64,000 nucleotides of DNA from Pseudomonas guariconensis (GCF_024127895.1 NZ_JAMYBK010000010.1:62001-126000); one strand, 5' to 3'. Positions 45,029 to 61,009 are shown, numbered from the stretch's first letter. A program made the numbers and translations. Notes: a model not told the origin generated them from the letters alone.

Positions 45029-45442
45029 ATGTCCGATTCGGCAGGACTCATCGCCCACAACTGGGGCTTTGCCATCTTCCTCCTGGGTGTCGTCGGCCTG
45101 TGCGCCTTCATGCTCGGCCTCTCCAGCCTGCTCGGCAGCAAGGCTTGGGGTCGCGCCAAGAACGAACCCTTCGAATCGGGCATGCTGCCCGTCGGCAGCG
45201 CCCGCCTGCGCCTGTCCGCCAAATTCTATCTGGTCGCGATGCTGTTCGTGATCTTCGATATCGAAGCCCTCTTTCTCTTTGCATGGTCCGTGTCGGTGCG
45301 CGAAAGCGGCTGGACCGGATTCGTCGAAGCACTCGTTTTCATAGCAATTCTGTTGGCAGGTCTTGTCTACCTTTGGCGGGTCGGGGCGCTCGATTGGGCG
45401 CCCGAGGGTCGCCGCAAGCGGCAAGCGAAGCTGAAACAATGA
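45029..45442 (+). CDS. nuoA: NADH-quinone oxidoreductase subunit A
   Basis: A 137-residue membrane subunit of complex I with three helices. The conserved loop [42 protein letters not shown], which links the quinone site to the proton channels, is complete. AGGA precedes the ATG. First of the nuo operon; nuoB follows after nine bases. The chain begins [20 protein letters not shown]. Confidence 0.96.
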   Translation: MSDSAGLIAHNWGFAIFLLGVVGLCAFMLGLSSLLGSKAWGRAKNEPFESGMLPVGSARLRLSAKFYLVAMLFVIFDIEALFLFAWSVSVRESGWTGFVEALVFIAILLAGLVYLWRVGALDWAPEGRRKRQAKLKQ

Positions 45443-45451
45443 GGCTTTGGC

Positions 45452-46129
45452 ATGCAATACAATCTCACCAGAATCGATCCGGATGCGCCCAACGAGCAGT
45501 ATCCTGTCGGTGATCGGGAAACCGTCACCGATCAGCTGCTAGAGGACCAGGTCCACAAGAACATCTTCATGGGCAAGCTCGAAGATGTGCTGCGTGGCGC
45601 GGTCAACTGGGGCCGCAAGAACTCCCTCTGGCCGTACAACTTCGGCCTGTCCTGCTGCTACGTGGAAATGACCACGGCCTTCACGGCGCCCCACGACATC
45701 GCCCGCTTCGGCGCCGAAGTCATCCGGGCCTCGCCGCGCCAGGCCGACTTCATGGTCATCGCCGGTACCTGCTTCATCAAGATGGCGCCGATCATCCAGC
45801 GCCTGTACGAGCAGATGCTCGAGCCGAAGTGGGTGATTTCCATGGGCTCGTGTGCCAACTCCGGTGGCATGTACGACATTTACTCGGTCGTTCAGGGGGT
45901 CGACAAGTTCCTCCCCGTGGATGTCTACGTGCCTGGCTGCCCGCCTCGCCCCGAAGCTTTCCTGCAAGGCCTGATGCTGCTGCAGGAGTCGATCGGCCAG
46001 GAGCGACGCCCGCTTTCCTGGGTCGTCGGCGATCAAGGCATTTATCGTGCCGAGATGCCCGCCCAGAAAGACCTGCGTCGTGAACAGCGCATCCAGGTCA
46101 CCAACCTGCGCAGCCCCGACGAAGTCTGA
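45452..46129 (+). CDS. nuoB: NADH-quinone oxidoreductase subunit B
   Basis: A 225-residue peripheral subunit carrying the terminal iron-sulfur cluster N2 that reduces quinone. The four cluster ligands appear in [14 protein letters not shown] (adjacent Cys pair), [17 protein letters not shown] and [14 protein letters not shown]. The length matches the gamma-proteobacterial protein. It stands between nuoA and the fused nuoCD; the gap to nuoCD is about 80 bases. Confidence 0.96.
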   Translation: MQYNLTRIDPDAPNEQYPVGDRETVTDQLLEDQVHKNIFMGKLEDVLRGAVNWGRKNSLWPYNFGLSCCYVEMTTAFTAPHDIARFGAEVIRASPRQADFMVIAGTCFIKMAPIIQRLYEQMLEPKWVISMGSCANSGGMYDIYSVVQGVDKFLPVDVYVPGCPPRPEAFLQGLMLLQESIGQERRPLSWVVGDQGIYRAEMPAQKDLRREQRIQVTNLRSPDEV

Positions 46130-46190
46130 TCCAGCGACATGCCGCCCGCTCCCGAAGGAGCCGGCGGCCTGGCTTCATTCTCTACGTTGA

Positions 46191-47990
<1,800 letters not shown>

Positions 47991-47992
47991 GC

Positions 47993-48490
47993 ATGAACAG
48001 CACGCTTATCCAAACCGACCGTTTCGTCCTGAGCGAAACCGAGCGCTCGGCCATCGAGCACGAGATGCACCACTACGAGGACCCGCGCGCGGCGTCCATC
48101 GAAGCCCTGAAGATCGTCCAGAAGGAACGCGGCTGGGTGCCGGACGGCGCCATCTACGCCATCGGCGAAGTCCTCGGCATCCCCGCCAGCGACGTCGAGG
48201 GCGTGGCCACCTTCTACAGCCAGATCTTCCGCCAGCCGGTCGGCCGTCACATCATCCGCGTCTGCGACAGCATGGTCTGCTACATCGGCGGCCATGAGTC
48301 GGTGGTCAGCCAGATCCAGAGCGAACTGGGCATCGGCCTCGGCCAGACCACCCCGGACGGCCGCTTCACCCTGCTGCCGGTCTGCTGCCTGGGCAACTGC
48401 GACAAGGCCCCGGCCCTGATGATCGACGACGACACCTTTGGCGACGTGCAACCTGCCGGCGTTGCCAAGCTGCTGGAGGGCTACGCATGA
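47993..48490 (+). CDS. nuoE: NADH-quinone oxidoreductase subunit E
   Basis: A 165-residue subunit of the NADH-oxidising arm with a thioredoxin-like 2Fe-2S cluster (N1a). Ligands are the C-x4-C in [12 protein letters not shown] and the C-x3-C in [11 protein letters not shown]. The N-terminal helical part includes [23 protein letters not shown]. Its stop overlaps the nuoF start (ATGA). Confidence 0.96.
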   Translation: MNSTLIQTDRFVLSETERSAIEHEMHHYEDPRAASIEALKIVQKERGWVPDGAIYAIGEVLGIPASDVEGVATFYSQIFRQPVGRHIIRVCDSMVCYIGGHESVVSQIQSELGIGLGQTTPDGRFTLLPVCCLGNCDKAPALMIDDDTFGDVQPAGVAKLLEGYA

Positions 48491-49851
48491 CCATCACTTC
48501 CTTCGGCCCGGCCAACCGCATCGCGCGTTCGGCCGAAACCCATCCGCTGACCTGGCGCCTGCGCGACGACGGCGAGCCGGTGTGGCTCGACGAGTACCAG
48601 GCCAAGAACGGCTATGCCGCCGCCCGCAAGGCGTTGGCCGAAATGTCCCAGGACGACATCGTCCAGACCGTCAAGGATTCCGGCCTCAAGGGCCGTGGCG
48701 GCGCGGGCTTCCCCACCGGCGTGAAGTGGGGCCTGATGCCCAAGGACGAGTCCTTGAACATCCGCTACCTGCTGTGCAACGCGGACGAGATGGAGCCCAA
48801 CACCTGGAAGGACCGCATGCTGATGGAGCAACAGCCCCATCTGCTGGTCGAAGGCATGCTGATCAGCGCCCGCGCCCTGAAGGCCTACCGCGGCTACATC
48901 TTCCTGCGCGGCGAGTACACCACCGCGGCGAAGCACCTCAACCGCGCCATCGACGAAGCCAAGGCCGCGGGCCTCTTGGGCAAGAACATCCTCGGTTCGG
49001 GCTTCGACTTCGAGCTGTTCGTGCACACCGGTGCCGGGCGCTACATCTGCGGTGAAGAGACCGCACTGATCAACTCCCTGGAAGGCCGCCGCGCCAACCC
49101 GCGCTCCAAGCCGCCCTTCCCTGCCGCCGTCGGCGTGTGGGGCAAGCCGACCTGCGTCAACAACGTCGAGACCCTGTGCAACGTGCCAGCCATCGTTGGC
49201 AACGGCGTCGACTGGTACAAGTCGCTGGCCCGCGAAGGCAGCGAGGACCACGGCACCAAGCTGATGGGCTTCTCCGGCAAGGTGAAGAACCCGGGCCTGT
49301 GGGAGCTGCCGTTCGGCGTCACCGCCCGCGAGCTGTTCGAGGACTATGCCGGTGGCATGCGCGACGGCTACAAGCTCAAGTGCTGGCAGCCAGGCGGCGC
49401 CGGTACCGGCTTCCTGCTGCCCGAACACCTGGATGCGCAAATGTACGCCGGCGGCATCGCCAAGGTCGGTACGCGCATGGGCACAGGCCTGGCCATGGCG
49501 GTGGACGACAGCATCAACATGGTGTCGCTGCTGCGCAACATGGAGGAGTTCTTCGCCCGCGAGTCCTGCGGCTGGTGCACCCCGTGCCGCGACGGCCTGC
49601 CCTGGAGCGTGAAGATGCTCCGCGCCCTGGAGAAGGGCCAAGGCAAACCGGAAGACATCGAGACCCTGCTGGGCCTGGTCAACTTCCTCGGCCCCGGCCG
49701 CACCTTCTGCGCCCACGCCCCGGGCGCCGTCGAGCCGCTGGGCAGTGCCATCAAGTATTTCCGGTCGGAGTTCGAGGCCGGCGTCGCCGCCCACACGGGC
49801 AGCGAGGCCCTGCGCCCGAACCTGGCCAAGCCGATCGTGGTCGGCGCATAA
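48487..49851 (+). CDS. nuoF: NADH-quinone oxidoreductase subunit F
   Basis: A 454-residue subunit holding FMN, the NADH site and cluster N3. NADH/FMN binding is seen in [17 protein letters not shown] and [16 protein letters not shown]. The 4Fe-4S ligands are in [15 protein letters not shown] with the fourth Cys in [10 protein letters not shown]. Start overlaps nuoE by four bases. A 133-base spacer without a gene separates it from nuoG. Confidence 0.96.
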   Translation: MTITSFGPANRIARSAETHPLTWRLRDDGEPVWLDEYQAKNGYAAARKALAEMSQDDIVQTVKDSGLKGRGGAGFPTGVKWGLMPKDESLNIRYLLCNADEMEPNTWKDRMLMEQQPHLLVEGMLISARALKAYRGYIFLRGEYTTAAKHLNRAIDEAKAAGLLGKNILGSGFDFELFVHTGAGRYICGEETALINSLEGRRANPRSKPPFPAAVGVWGKPTCVNNVETLCNVPAIVGNGVDWYKSLAREGSEDHGTKLMGFSGKVKNPGLWELPFGVTARELFEDYAGGMRDGYKLKCWQPGGAGTGFLLPEHLDAQMYAGGIAKVGTRMGTGLAMAVDDSINMVSLLRNMEEFFARESCGWCTPCRDGLPWSVKMLRALEKGQGKPEDIETLLGLVNFLGPGRTFCAHAPGAVEPLGSAIKYFRSEFEAGVAAHTGSEALRPNLAKPIVVGA

Positions 49852-49984
49852 CAAGATGAAGCGCGGGTGGTCCGTGCCACCCGCCGGCCTCGCAGGCTCG
49901 CCCGGCCCTCACCGCGCGAGCCGCAGGCACACCGATTTCCATTAGCCACGCCTGCTCACGCGGGCCAACGAAGAACTTTGAACC

Positions 49985-52699
49985 ATGGCCACTATCCACG
50001 TAGACGGCAAAGCGCTCGAAGTCAACGGTGCGGACAACCTGTTACAGGCCTGTCTGTCACTCGGCCTCGACATCCCCTATTTCTGCTGGCACCCGGCGCT
50101 CGGTAGCGTCGGTGCCTGCCGGCAGTGCGCGGTCAAGCAGTACACCGACGAGAACGACACCCGTGGTCGTATCGTCATGTCCTGCATGACCCCTGCCTCC
50201 GACGGCACCTGGATCTCCATCGACGATGAAGAGTCCAAGGCGTTTCGCGCCAGCGTCGTCGAATGGCTGATGACCAACCACCCGCACGACTGCCCGGTGT
50301 GCGAGGAAGGCGGTCACTGCCACCTGCAGGACATGACGGTAATGACCGGCCACAACGAGCGCCGCTACCGTTTCACCAAGCGTACTCACCAGAACCAGGA
50401 CCTCGGCCCGTTCATCGCCCATGAGATGAACCGCTGCATTGCCTGCTACCGCTGCGTGCGCTACTACAAGGACTATGCCGGCGGCACCGACCTGGGTGTC
50501 TACGGCGCCCACGACAACGTGTACTTCGGTCGCGTCGAGGACGGCGTGCTGGAGAGCGAGTTCTCCGGCAACCTGACCGAGGTCTGCCCGACCGGTGTGT
50601 TCACCGACAAGACCCACTCCGAGCGCTACAACCGCAAGTGGGACATGCAGTTCGCCCCGAGCATCTGCCACGGCTGCTCCAGCGGCTGCAACATCAGCCC
50701 CGGCGAGCGCTACGGCGAACTGCGCCGTATCGAGAACCGCTTCAACGGCTCGGTCAACCAGTACTTCCTGTGCGACCGTGGCCGCTTCGGCTATGGCTAC
50801 GTCAACCGCAAGGACCGTCCGCGCCAGCCGATGCTCGCCGACGGTACCAAGCTGGGCCTGGACGCCGCCCTGGACAAGGCTGCCGACCTGCTGCGCGGCC
50901 GCACCATCGTCGGCATCGGCTCGCCGCGCGCGAGCCTGGAGAGCAACTACGGCCTGCGCGAGCTGGTCGGTGCCGAGTACTTCTACTCGGGCATGGAGGC
51001 CGGTGAGCTGGCCCGCGTGCGCCTGGCCCTGAACGTGCTGAACGACAGCCCGCTGCCCGTGCCGACCCTGCGCGAGATCGAGGACCACGATGCCGTGTTC
51101 GTCCTCGGCGAGGACCTGACCCAGACCGCCGCCCGTGTCGCCCTGGCCGTGCGCCAGGCCACCAAGGGCAAGGCCGAGGCCATGGCCGACGCCATGAAGG
51201 TCCAGCCGTGGCTCGACGCCGCGGTGAAGAACATCGGCCAGCACGCCCTGTACCCGCTGTTCATCGCCAGCCTGGCCGAGACCAAGCTCGACGACGTCGC
51301 CGAGGAATGCGTCCACGCAGCCCCGGCCGACCTCGCCCGCCTGGGCTTCGCCGTGGCCCACGCCATCGACCCGAGCGCTCCGGCCGTCGAGGGCCTGGAC
51401 AGCGAAGCCAAGGCCCTGGCCCAGCGTATCGCCGATGCCCTGGTCGCCGCCCAGCGTCCGCTGGTCGTGGCCGGTACGTCGCTGGCCGACCCGGCGCTGA
51501 TCGAGGCCGCCGCCAACATCGCCAAGGCCCTGAAGCTGCGCGAGAAGAACGGTTCGCTGAGCCTGGTGGTGCCCGAAGCCAACAGCCTGGGCATGGCCAT
51601 GATGGGCGGCGAGTCCGTGGACGCCGCGCTGGACGCGGTGATCAGCGGCAAGGCCGACGCCATCGTGGTACTGGAGAACGACCTGTACGCCCGGGTGCCG
51701 GCCGCCAAGGTCGATGCGGCCCTGGCCGCGGCCAAGGTGGTGATCGTCGCCGACCACTCCAAGACTGCCACCACCGCTCGCGCCCACCTGGTGCTGCCAG
51801 CTGCCTCCTTCGCCGAAGGCGACGGCACCCTGGTCAGCCAGGAAGGCCGTGCCCAGCGCTTCTTCCAGGTATTCGACCCGCAGTACCTGGACAGCAGCAT
51901 CCTGATCCACGAAGGCTGGCGCTGGATGCACGCCCTGCGTGCCACCCTGCTGAACAAGCCGGTCGACTGGACCCAGCTGGACCACGTCACCAGCGCCTGC
52001 GCCGAAGCCGCACCGCAACTGGCCGGCATCGTCAATGCCGCGCCGAGCGCCGCGTTCCGCATCAAGGGCCTGAAGCTGGCGCGCGAGCCGTTGCGCTACT
52101 CCGGCCGTACCGCGATGCGCGCCAACATCAGCGTGCATGAGCCACGCACCCCGCAAGACAAGGACAGCGCCTTCGCCTTCTCCATGGAAGGCTACTCGGG
52201 CAGCGCCGAGCCGCGCCAGCAGGTGCCGTTCGCCTGGTCGCCGGGCTGGAACTCGCCGCAGGCCTGGAACAAGTTCCAGGACGAGGTCGGTGGTCACCTG
52301 CGCGCGGGCGACCCAGGTATCCGCCTGATCGAGTCTCAAGGCGATCGCCTGAACTGGTTCACCGCCATCCCGGGCGCCTTCAACCCGGCCCGTGGCACCT
52401 GGCAGGCCGTGCCCTTCTACCACCTGTTCGGCAGCGAGGAGAACTCGTCGCGTGCCGCCCCGGTGCAGGAGCGCATTCCGGCCGCCTACGTGGCCCTGGC
52501 CAAGTCCGAGGCCGACCGCCTGGGCGTCAACGACGGCGCCCTGCTCAGCCTGAACGTGGCGGGCCAGTCGCTGCGCCTGCCGCTGCGTGTCAATGAACAG
52601 CTGGGCGCAGGCCTGGTCGCCCTGCCGAAAGGCCTGGCCGGTATTCCGCCAGCGATCTTCGGCGCAACCGTCGAAGGCCTGCAGGAGGCAGCACAATGA
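49985..52699 (+). CDS. nuoG: NADH-quinone oxidoreductase subunit G
   Basis: A 904-residue electron-transfer subunit. The N-terminal 2Fe-2S (N1b) ligands are in [20 protein letters not shown]. The N4/N5 region shows [18 protein letters not shown] and [18 protein letters not shown], and the extra N7-type motif is [19 protein letters not shown]. The C-terminal half is molybdopterin-oxidoreductase-like but has no cofactor. The length equals the E. coli type (about 908). It overlaps nuoH by four bases (ATGA). Confidence 0.95.
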   Translation: MATIHVDGKALEVNGADNLLQACLSLGLDIPYFCWHPALGSVGACRQCAVKQYTDENDTRGRIVMSCMTPASDGTWISIDDEESKAFRASVVEWLMTNHPHDCPVCEEGGHCHLQDMTVMTGHNERRYRFTKRTHQNQDLGPFIAHEMNRCIACYRCVRYYKDYAGGTDLGVYGAHDNVYFGRVEDGVLESEFSGNLTEVCPTGVFTDKTHSERYNRKWDMQFAPSICHGCSSGCNISPGERYGELRRIENRFNGSVNQYFLCDRGRFGYGYVNRKDRPRQPMLADGTKLGLDAALDKAADLLRGRTIVGIGSPRASLESNYGLRELVGAEYFYSGMEAGELARVRLALNVLNDSPLPVPTLREIEDHDAVFVLGEDLTQTAARVALAVRQATKGKAEAMADAMKVQPWLDAAVKNIGQHALYPLFIASLAETKLDDVAEECVHAAPADLARLGFAVAHAIDPSAPAVEGLDSEAKALAQRIADALVAAQRPLVVAGTSLADPALIEAAANIAKALKLREKNGSLSLVVPEANSLGMAMMGGESVDAALDAVISGKADAIVVLENDLYARVPAAKVDAALAAAKVVIVADHSKTATTARAHLVLPAASFAEGDGTLVSQEGRAQRFFQVFDPQYLDSSILIHEGWRWMHALRATLLNKPVDWTQLDHVTSACAEAAPQLAGIVNAAPSAAFRIKGLKLAREPLRYSGRTAMRANISVHEPRTPQDKDSAFAFSMEGYSGSAEPRQQVPFAWSPGWNSPQAWNKFQDEVGGHLRAGDPGIRLIESQGDRLNWFTAIPGAFNPARGTWQAVPFYHLFGSEENSSRAAPVQERIPAAYVALAKSEADRLGVNDGALLSLNVAGQSLRLPLRVNEQLGAGLVALPKGLAGIPPAIFGATVEGLQEAAQ

Positions 52700-53703
52700 G
52701 CTGGTTCACCCCCGAAGTGATCGAAGTGATCCTCTCCGTCGTCAGGGCCATCGTGGTCCTGCTGGCGGTGGTGGTCTGCGGCGCGCTGCTCAGCTTCGTC
52801 GAGCGCCGCCTGCTGGGCTGGTGGCAGGACCGCTACGGTCCGAACCGCGTCGGCCCGTTCGGCATGTTCCAGATCGCCGCCGACATGCTGAAGATGTTCT
52901 TCAAGGAAGACTGGAACCCGCCCTTCGTCGATCGCATGATCTTCACCCTGGCGCCCGTGGTGGCCATGAGCGCCCTGCTGATCGCCTTCGTGATCATCCC
53001 GATCACCCCGACCTGGGGCGTTGCCGACCTGAACATCGGCTTGCTGTTCTTCTTCGCCATGGCCGGCCTTTCGGTCTATGCGGTGCTGTTCGCCGGCTGG
53101 TCGTCGAACAACAAGTACGCCCTGCTCGGCAGCCTGCGGGCCTCGGCGCAGACCGTGTCGTACGAAGTGTTCCTGGGCCTGGCGCTGATGGGCGTGGTGG
53201 TTCAGGCCGGTTCGTTCAACATGCGCGACATCGTCGACTACCAGGCGCAGAACCTGTGGTTCATCATTCCGCAGTTCTTCGGCTTCTGCACCTTCTTCAT
53301 CGCTGGCGTCGCCGTGACCCACCGTCACCCGTTCGACCAGCCGGAAGCGGAACAGGAACTGGCCGACGGCTACCACATCGAGTATGCCGGCATGAAGTGG
53401 GGCATGTTCTTCGTCGGCGAGTACATCGGCATCATCCTGATCTCGGCGCTGCTGGTGACCCTGTTCTTCGGCGGCTGGCACGGCCCGTTCGGCCTGCTGC
53501 CACAGGTACCGTTCCTGTGGTTCGCGCTCAAGACCGCGTTCTTCATCATGCTGTTCATCCTGCTGCGCGCCTCGATCCCGCGCCCACGCTATGACCAGGT
53601 GATGGACTTCAGCTGGAAGTTCTGCCTGCCGCTGACCCTGATCAATTTGCTGGTGACCGCTGCGATCGTGCTCTACAACACGCCAGCCGTCGCGGCCCAG
53701 TGA
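52696..53703 (+). CDS. nuoH: NADH-quinone oxidoreductase subunit H
   Basis: A 335-residue membrane subunit forming the quinone entry. Conserved features are [36 protein letters not shown] N-terminal loop and [33 protein letters not shown], where acidic residues couple quinone reduction to the membrane arm. Eight helices are visible. nuoI begins 11 bases after the stop. Confidence 0.95.
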   Translation: MSWFTPEVIEVILSVVRAIVVLLAVVVCGALLSFVERRLLGWWQDRYGPNRVGPFGMFQIAADMLKMFFKEDWNPPFVDRMIFTLAPVVAMSALLIAFVIIPITPTWGVADLNIGLLFFFAMAGLSVYAVLFAGWSSNNKYALLGSLRASAQTVSYEVFLGLALMGVVVQAGSFNMRDIVDYQAQNLWFIIPQFFGFCTFFIAGVAVTHRHPFDQPEAEQELADGYHIEYAGMKWGMFFVGEYIGIILISALLVTLFFGGWHGPFGLLPQVPFLWFALKTAFFIMLFILLRASIPRPRYDQVMDFSWKFCLPLTLINLLVTAAIVLYNTPAVAAQ

Positions 53704-53714
53704 GGATTTGACCC

Positions 53715-54263
53715 ATGTTCAAATATATCGGCGATATCGTTAAGGGCACCGGCACCCAGCTGCGCAGCCTGGCGATGATATTTTCCCACGGGTTCCGCAA
53801 GCGCGACACCCTGCAGTACCCCGAAGAACCTGTGTACCTGCCGCCGCGCTACCGTGGCCGCATCGTCCTGACCCGCGACCCCGACGGCGAGGAGCGCTGC
53901 GTGGCGTGCAACCTCTGCGCGGTGGCCTGCCCGGTCGGCTGCATCTCGCTGCAGAAGGCCGAGACCGAGGACGGCCGCTGGTATCCGGAGTTCTTCCGCA
54001 TCAACTTCTCGCGCTGCATCTTCTGCGGCCTGTGCGAGGAAGCGTGCCCGACCACCGCGATCCAGCTGACCCCGGATTTCGAAATGGCCGAGTTCAAGCG
54101 TCAGGACCTGGTGTACGAGAAGGAAGACCTCCTGATCTCCGGCCCCGGCAAGAACCCTGACTACAACTTCTACCGTGTTGCGGGCATGGCCATCGCCGGC
54201 AAGCCGAAAGGCGCCGCGCAGAACGAAGCCGAGCCGATCAACGTGAAGAGCTTGCTCCCATAA
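53715..54263 (+). CDS. nuoI: NADH-quinone oxidoreductase subunit I
   Basis: A 182-residue ferredoxin-like subunit with two 4Fe-4S clusters (N6a, N6b). Both C-x2-C-x2-C-x3-C-P motifs are intact: [16 protein letters not shown] and [16 protein letters not shown]. The N-terminal amphipathic helix ([19 protein letters not shown]) sits at the membrane. It is followed by nuoJ after ten bases. Confidence 0.96.
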   Translation: MFKYIGDIVKGTGTQLRSLAMIFSHGFRKRDTLQYPEEPVYLPPRYRGRIVLTRDPDGEERCVACNLCAVACPVGCISLQKAETEDGRWYPEFFRINFSRCIFCGLCEEACPTTAIQLTPDFEMAEFKRQDLVYEKEDLLISGPGKNPDYNFYRVAGMAIAGKPKGAAQNEAEPINVKSLLP

Positions 54264-54273
54264 GGACAGAAAG

Positions 54274-54774
54274 ATGGAATTCGCTTTCTACTTCGCATCC
54301 GGGATCGCCGTGGTCTCCACCCTTCGGGTGGTGACCGGCACCAACCCCGTGCACGCCCTGCTCTACCTGATCATTTCCCTGATCTCCGTGGCGATGATCT
54401 TCTTCTCCCTGGGTGCACCGTTCGCCGGCGCCCTGGAAGTGATCGCCTACGCTGGCGCCATCATGGTGCTGTTCGTCTTCGTGGTGATGATGCTCAACCT
54501 CGGGCCGGCCTCGGTCGCCCAGGAACGCGGCTGGCTCAAGCCAGGCATCTGGGCCGGGCCGGTATTCCTGGCCGCCCTGCTGCTGCTGGAGCTGCTCTAC
54601 GTGCTGTTCGCCGAGCCGAGCGGCGCGGCCATCAGCGGTACCACCGTGGACGCCAAGACCGTCGGCATCAGCCTGTTCGGTCCTTACCTGCTGGTGGTCG
54701 AACTGGCCTCGATGCTGCTGCTCGCCGCAGCCGTCACGGCCTTCCACCTGGGCCGCAACGAGGCGAAGGAGTAA
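54274..54774 (+). CDS. nuoJ: NADH-quinone oxidoreductase subunit J
   Basis: A 166-residue membrane subunit with five predicted helices. The third helix carries the conserved [23 protein letters not shown]. An earlier loop has [16 protein letters not shown]. It couples the quinone module to the antiporter-like subunits. nuoK follows three bases after its stop. Confidence 0.95.
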   Translation: MEFAFYFASGIAVVSTLRVVTGTNPVHALLYLIISLISVAMIFFSLGAPFAGALEVIAYAGAIMVLFVFVVMMLNLGPASVAQERGWLKPGIWAGPVFLAALLLLELLYVLFAEPSGAAISGTTVDAKTVGISLFGPYLLVVELASMLLLAAAVTAFHLGRNEAKE

Positions 54775-54777
54775 ATC

Positions 54778-55082
54778 ATGCCTGCTATCCCTCTCGAGCA
54801 CGGTCTGGCAGTCGCCGGCATCCTGTTCTGCCTCGGTCTGGTCGGCCTGATGGTCCGGCGCAACATTCTCTTCGTACTCATGAGCCTGGAAGTCATGATG
54901 AACGCCTCTGCCCTGGCGTTCATCGTCGCCGGCAGCCGCTGGGTGCAACCGGATGGACAGGTGATGTTCATCCTGGTGATCAGCCTGGCGGCGGCCGAGG
55001 CCAGCATTGGCCTGGCGATCCTGCTGCAGCTGTATCGCCGCTTCCACACTCTCGACATCGATGCTGCCAGTGAGATGCGCGG

Positions 55083-55086
<4 letters not shown>
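54778..55086 (+). CDS. nuoK: NADH-quinone oxidoreductase subunit K
   Basis: A 102-residue membrane subunit with three helices. The proton-path glutamates are in [18 protein letters not shown] and [19 protein letters not shown]. Length equals the family norm. Its stop overlaps the nuoL start by four bases (ATGA). Confidence 0.96.
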
Positions 55087-56936
<1,850 letters not shown>

Positions 56937-56976
56937 CTATGAACCTTGCGACTTTGCGAAAGGAAACGAACCCGTC

Positions 56977-58509
56977 ATGATTCTGCCTTGGCTGATCCTG
57001 ATCCCCTTCATCGGCGGCCTCCTGTGCTGGCTGGGTGAGCGCTTCGGCACCACCCTGCCTCGCTGGATCGCGCTGCTGACCATGTCCCTGTTGCTCGGTA
57101 TCGGCCTGTGGCTGTGGGGCAACGGCGACTACACCCTGGCCCCGGCTCCGGGCGCGGAACCGGCCTGGACCCTGGAATACAAGCTCCAGTGGATCCAGCG
57201 CTTCGGCATCAGCATCCACCTGGCCCTCGATGGCCTGTCGCTGCTGATGATCCTGCTGACCGGCCTGCTCGGCGTACTGTCGGTGCTGTGCTCCTGGAAA
57301 GAGATCCAGCGCCATGTCGGCTTCTTCCACCTCAACCTGATGTGGATCCTCGGTGGCGTGGTCGGTGTGTTCCTGGCCCTGGACCTGTTCCTGTTCTTCT
57401 TCTTCTGGGAAATGATGCTGGTGCCGATGTACTTCCTCATCGCGCTCTGGGGTCACAGCTCCGCGGACGGCAAGAAGACCCGGATCTACGCCGCGACCAA
57501 GTTCTTCATCTTCACCCAGGCCAGCGGCCTGATCATGCTGGTGGCGATCCTCGGCCTGGTGCTGGTCAACTACAACGCCACCGGCGTCATCACCTTCAAC
57601 TACAGCGACCTGCTCAAGGCGCAGATGCCGGCCGGCACCGAGTTCCTGCTGATGCTGGGCTTCTTCATCGCCTTCGCGGTGAAGCTGCCGGTGGTGCCGT
57701 TCCACTCCTGGCTGCCTGACGCCCACGCCCAGGCGCCGACCGCAGGCTCCGTGGACCTGGCGGGCATCCTGCTGAAGACCGCGGCCTATGGCCTGCTGCG
57801 CTTCGCCCTGCCGCTGTTCCCGAATGCCTCGGCGGAGTTCGCGCCGGTGGCCATGGCCCTGGGCCTGATCGGTATCTTCTACGGTGCCTTCCTGGCCTTC
57901 GCGCAAACCGACATCAAGCGCCTGGTCGCCTTCTCCAGCGTCTCGCACATGGGCTTCGTGCTGATCGGCATCTACTCCGGCAGCCAGCAGGCCCTGCAGG
58001 GCGCGGTGATCCAGATGCTGGCCCACGGCCTGTCGGCCGCCGCGCTGTTCATCCTCGCCGGCCAGCTGTACGAACGCCTGCACACCCGCGACATGCGCCA
58101 GATGGGTGGCCTGTGGCACCGCATCGCCTACCTGCCGGCGATCAGCCTGTTCTTCGCCGCCGCCTCGCTGGGCCTGCCGGGCACCGGTAACTTCGTCGGC
58201 GAATTCCTGATCCTGATCGGCAGCTTCGCCAGCGTGCCATGGATTGCCGTGATCGCCACCACTGGCTTGGTCTTCGGCTCCGTGTACTCGCTGATCATGA
58301 TCCACCGAGCCTACTTCGGCCCGGCCAAGACCGACGCCGTGCTGGCCGGCATGGATGGCCGCGAACTGGTCATGGTCCTGGGCCTGGCGGTGCTGCTGGT
58401 CCTGCTGGGCGTGTACCCGCAGCCGTTCCTGGATACCTCTGCCGCCACCATGAGCGGTGTGCAGCAGTGGCTCGGTTCCGCTTTCACTCAACTCGCTTCG
58501 GCCCGGTAA
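56977..58509 (+). CDS. nuoM: NADH-quinone oxidoreductase subunit M
   Basis: A 510-residue antiporter-like subunit with about 14 helices. Conserved segments are [20 protein letters not shown], with the essential Glu, [20 protein letters not shown] with the Lys, and [18 protein letters not shown]. The start has GAAAGGAAA upstream. nuoN follows seven bases after its stop. Confidence 0.95.
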   Translation: MILPWLILIPFIGGLLCWLGERFGTTLPRWIALLTMSLLLGIGLWLWGNGDYTLAPAPGAEPAWTLEYKLQWIQRFGISIHLALDGLSLLMILLTGLLGVLSVLCSWKEIQRHVGFFHLNLMWILGGVVGVFLALDLFLFFFFWEMMLVPMYFLIALWGHSSADGKKTRIYAATKFFIFTQASGLIMLVAILGLVLVNYNATGVITFNYSDLLKAQMPAGTEFLLMLGFFIAFAVKLPVVPFHSWLPDAHAQAPTAGSVDLAGILLKTAAYGLLRFALPLFPNASAEFAPVAMALGLIGIFYGAFLAFAQTDIKRLVAFSSVSHMGFVLIGIYSGSQQALQGAVIQMLAHGLSAAALFILAGQLYERLHTRDMRQMGGLWHRIAYLPAISLFFAAASLGLPGTGNFVGEFLILIGSFASVPWIAVIATTGLVFGSVYSLIMIHRAYFGPAKTDAVLAGMDGRELVMVLGLAVLLVLLGVYPQPFLDTSAATMSGVQQWLGSAFTQLASAR

Positions 58510-58516
58510 GAGCGCT

Positions 58517-59986
58517 ATGGAATTCACCACTCAACACTTCATCGCATTGGCGCCGATACTGATCACCACCATCACCACGGTGGTGGTGATGCTGGCCATC
58601 GCCTGGCGCCGTAACCACTCGCAGACCTTCCTGCTGTCCACCGTGGGCCTGAACCTGGCCCTGCTGTCGATCCTCCCGGCGTTGAAGGTCGCGCCGCTGG
58701 CGGTCACCTCGCTGGTCACCTTCGACAAGTTCGCCTGCCTGTACATGGCGCTGGTCCTGGTGGCCACGCTGGCCTGCGTCACCCTCGCCCACGCCTACCT
58801 GGGCGAGGGCTCAAAGGGCTACCCAGGCAACCGCGAAGAGCTGTACCTGCTGCTGCTGATGTCTGCCCTGGGTGGCCTGGTGCTGGTCAGCGCCAACCAC
58901 CTGGCTGGCCTGTTCATCGGCCTCGAGCTGCTGTCGGTCCCGGTCTACGGCCTGGTGGCGTATGCCTTCTTCAACAAGCGCTCGCTGGAAGCCGGCATCA
59001 AGTACATGGTGCTCTCTGCGGCGGGTTCGGCCTTCCTGCTGTTCGGCATGGCCCTGCTGTACGCCGACGCCGGCAGCCTGACCTTCGACGGCATCGGCAA
59101 GGCCCTGGCCAGCACCGGCATGCCGAGCCTGCTGGCCCAACTGGGCCTGGGCATGATGCTGGTCGGCCTGGCATTCAAGCTGTCGCTGGTGCCCTTCCAC
59201 CTGTGGACCCCGGACGTCTACGAAGGCGCCCCGGCACCGGTCGCCGCGTTCCTGGCCACGGCCAGCAAGGTCGCGGTGTTCGCCGTGGTGGTACGCCTGT
59301 TCATGCTCTCCCCTGCTGCCAGCAGCGGCGTGCTGAGCACCGTCCTGGCAGTGATCGCGGTCGCCTCGATCCTGATCGGCAACCTGCTGGCGCTGACCCA
59401 GAGCAACCTCAAGCGTCTGCTCGGTTACTCGTCCATCGCCCACTTCGGCTACCTGGTGATCGCCCTGGTGGCGAGCAAGGGCCTGGCCACCGAAGCCATC
59501 GGCGTGTACCTGGTCACCTACGTGATCACCAGCCTGGGCGCCTTCGGCGTGATCACCCTGATGTCCTCGCCTTACGGCGGCCGTGACGCCGACGCCCTGT
59601 ACGAGTACCGTGGCCTGTTCTGGCGCCGTCCGTACCTGACCGCGGTGCTCACCGTGATGATGCTGTCGCTGGCCGGTATCCCGCTGACCGCGGGCTTCAT
59701 CGGCAAGTTCTACATCATCGCTACCGGCGTCGAGTCGCACCTGTGGTGGCTGGTCGGCGCCCTGGTGATCGGTAGCGCCATCGGCGTGTACTACTACCTG
59801 CGCGTCATGGTCACCCTGTACCTGGTCGAGCCGAACCTGCGTCGCCACGACGCCCCGCTGAAGTGGGAACAGCGCACCGGCGGCGTCATGCTGCTGGCCA
59901 TCGCCATCCTCGCCTTCGTCCTCGGCGTGTATCCGCAGCCACTGCTGGAACTGGTGCAACAGGCCGGCTTGCAACTGGTCGGCTGA
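58517..59986 (+). CDS. nuoN: NADH-quinone oxidoreductase subunit N
   Basis: A 489-residue antiporter-like subunit and last gene of the operon. It shows [42 protein letters not shown] and [22 protein letters not shown] chose ATG 58517 ([11 protein letters not shown]); frames starting at 58457 lie inside nuoM. A strong terminator follows at 60005. Confidence 0.95.
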   Translation: MEFTTQHFIALAPILITTITTVVVMLAIAWRRNHSQTFLLSTVGLNLALLSILPALKVAPLAVTSLVTFDKFACLYMALVLVATLACVTLAHAYLGEGSKGYPGNREELYLLLLMSALGGLVLVSANHLAGLFIGLELLSVPVYGLVAYAFFNKRSLEAGIKYMVLSAAGSAFLLFGMALLYADAGSLTFDGIGKALASTGMPSLLAQLGLGMMLVGLAFKLSLVPFHLWTPDVYEGAPAPVAAFLATASKVAVFAVVVRLFMLSPAASSGVLSTVLAVIAVASILIGNLLALTQSNLKRLLGYSSIAHFGYLVIALVASKGLATEAIGVYLVTYVITSLGAFGVITLMSSPYGGRDADALYEYRGLFWRRPYLTAVLTVMMLSLAGIPLTAGFIGKFYIIATGVESHLWWLVGALVIGSAIGVYYYLRVMVTLYLVEPNLRRHDAPLKWEQRTGGVMLLAIAILAFVLGVYPQPLLELVQQAGLQLVG

Positions 59987-60004
59987 TCGCCTGGCAGAAA
60001 CAAG

Positions 60005-60032
60005 ACACCCCGCTCATGCGGGGTGTTTTTTT
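60005..60032 (+). terminator. Intrinsic terminator of the nuo operon
   Basis: ACACCCCGC / GCGGGGTGT, a perfect nine-base stem with a TCAT loop, is followed by TTTTTTTA. It begins 19 bases after the nuoN stop. Confidence 0.93.
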
Positions 60033-60054
60033 ATGGGCTGGCCACAAAGGCATG

Positions 60055-60345
60055 TCATACCGTGCCAGGTGTCTCGGCACTCTCACGGCTCGGCTTGCCT
60101 GCCCTGCCTGGATTACGGGCGGCACGTCGCAGTTCGCCATAGGCGCTGGGCAGGTGCACATCGGGGTTCGGCATGCCGCTGGGGGATAGCTCATGGGTCA
60201 TCTCGAACTGGGCACGTACCGACCAGCCACAGGCTTCGTTGATGCATTGCAGGTAGGCGACCCTGAGAAAGACGTGCCGCCCTTCGCTGGTTCGAATGCG
60301 CATTCGGCTGTTGCAATGAGGGCAGACCAGCTTGTAGCTACTCAC
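60055..60345 (-). CDS. Ogr/Delta-type phage zinc-finger transcription activator
   Basis: A 96-residue protein beginning at GTG with GGAGG six bases upstream. It has the exact Ogr/Delta cysteine pattern C8-x2-C11-x22-C34-x4-C39 (VCPHCNS ... LQCINEACGW), followed by the typical FEMTHELSPSGMPNPDVHLP. In P2-like phages Ogr switches on the late (head, tail, lysis) promoters. No phage structural operon is next to it, so it is either a relic or acts on a target elsewhere. It is divergent from the CI-like gene. Confidence 0.85.
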   Translation of the reverse strand: MSSYKLVCPHCNSRMRIRTSEGRHVFLRVAYLQCINEACGWSVRAQFEMTHELSPSGMPNPDVHLPSAYGELRRAARNPGRAGKPSRESAETPGTV

Positions 60346-60605
60346 ATCGACCTCCTGCCGGACATCCGGGACGCCATGAGGCTGCCTGGTGATGTCGAGC
60401 AGTCCCGCTCCCGTACGTCCATTACCCTGGCCGATTCTTGTAGGCCAATTCTGCAATTCTCGTAGGCATGCGCCCATGCAAATGTGGGATTTTTCGTCGC
60501 TATCATATTGCGTACCATTCGAAGCTGAGTGGGATCCTGCCAATATATTCAAATCGAGTATTCATTTCCTACGCATCTTATCAGAGCTCGCTACGGATAT
60601 TCATA

Positions 60606-61007
60606 ATGAGTAATAAATGCCTTCCTGCAATCCTGGGCCGCTTGAAGCTCATGACGGGGTCCAGCACCGACGCAGAGCTTGCCAAGGCCCTCGACGTGAG
60701 CCCGCAGACATTGAGCAGTTGGAAAGTACGCGAGCGCATTCCCTATGCGTTATGCATAGACCTAGCGCTGGCACACGGGCTTTCCCTCGACTGGCTGTTG
60801 CTGGGCGAAGGTGCCCAGGCCCGTACGCCAGCCGCCCCCTCGGATGCCACCACAGCGCCAGGCTGGGAGCCGGACCTGATGAGGCAGTTGCAGGGCCTGT
60901 CGCCCGGCGACCTGCAGGCCATCCGCGCCAACGTCGAGGACAAGTTGCGCCTCTACCAATTGGAGCAACGTGTGGACGAGCTGAGCAACCGCCTGGCCGG
61001 ACGATAG
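60606..61007 (+). CDS. CI-type phage repressor helix-turn-helix protein
   Basis: A 133-residue DNA-binding protein. The first 65 residues match the CI repressor N-terminal domain of P2/186-like phages: AILGRLKLMTGSSTDAELAKALDVSPQTLSSWKVRERIPYALCIDLA then LSLDWLLLGEG. There is no S24 peptidase domain. The C-terminus ends in a helix (LRLYQLEQRVDELSNRLAGR) that could dimerise. The upstream region (60470-60600) is AT-rich. It is divergent from the Ogr-like gene and converges on the holin-like gene with two bases between stops. Confidence 0.83.
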   Translation: MSNKCLPAILGRLKLMTGSSTDAELAKALDVSPQTLSSWKVRERIPYALCIDLALAHGLSLDWLLLGEGAQARTPAAPSDATTAPGWEPDLMRQLQGLSPGDLQAIRANVEDKLRLYQLEQRVDELSNRLAGR

Positions 61008-61009
61008 GG

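Noticed and set aside
50057..52696. Long minus-strand open frame opposite nuoG
   Set aside because: Shadow of nuoG; composition is unnatural and no ribosome site is present.
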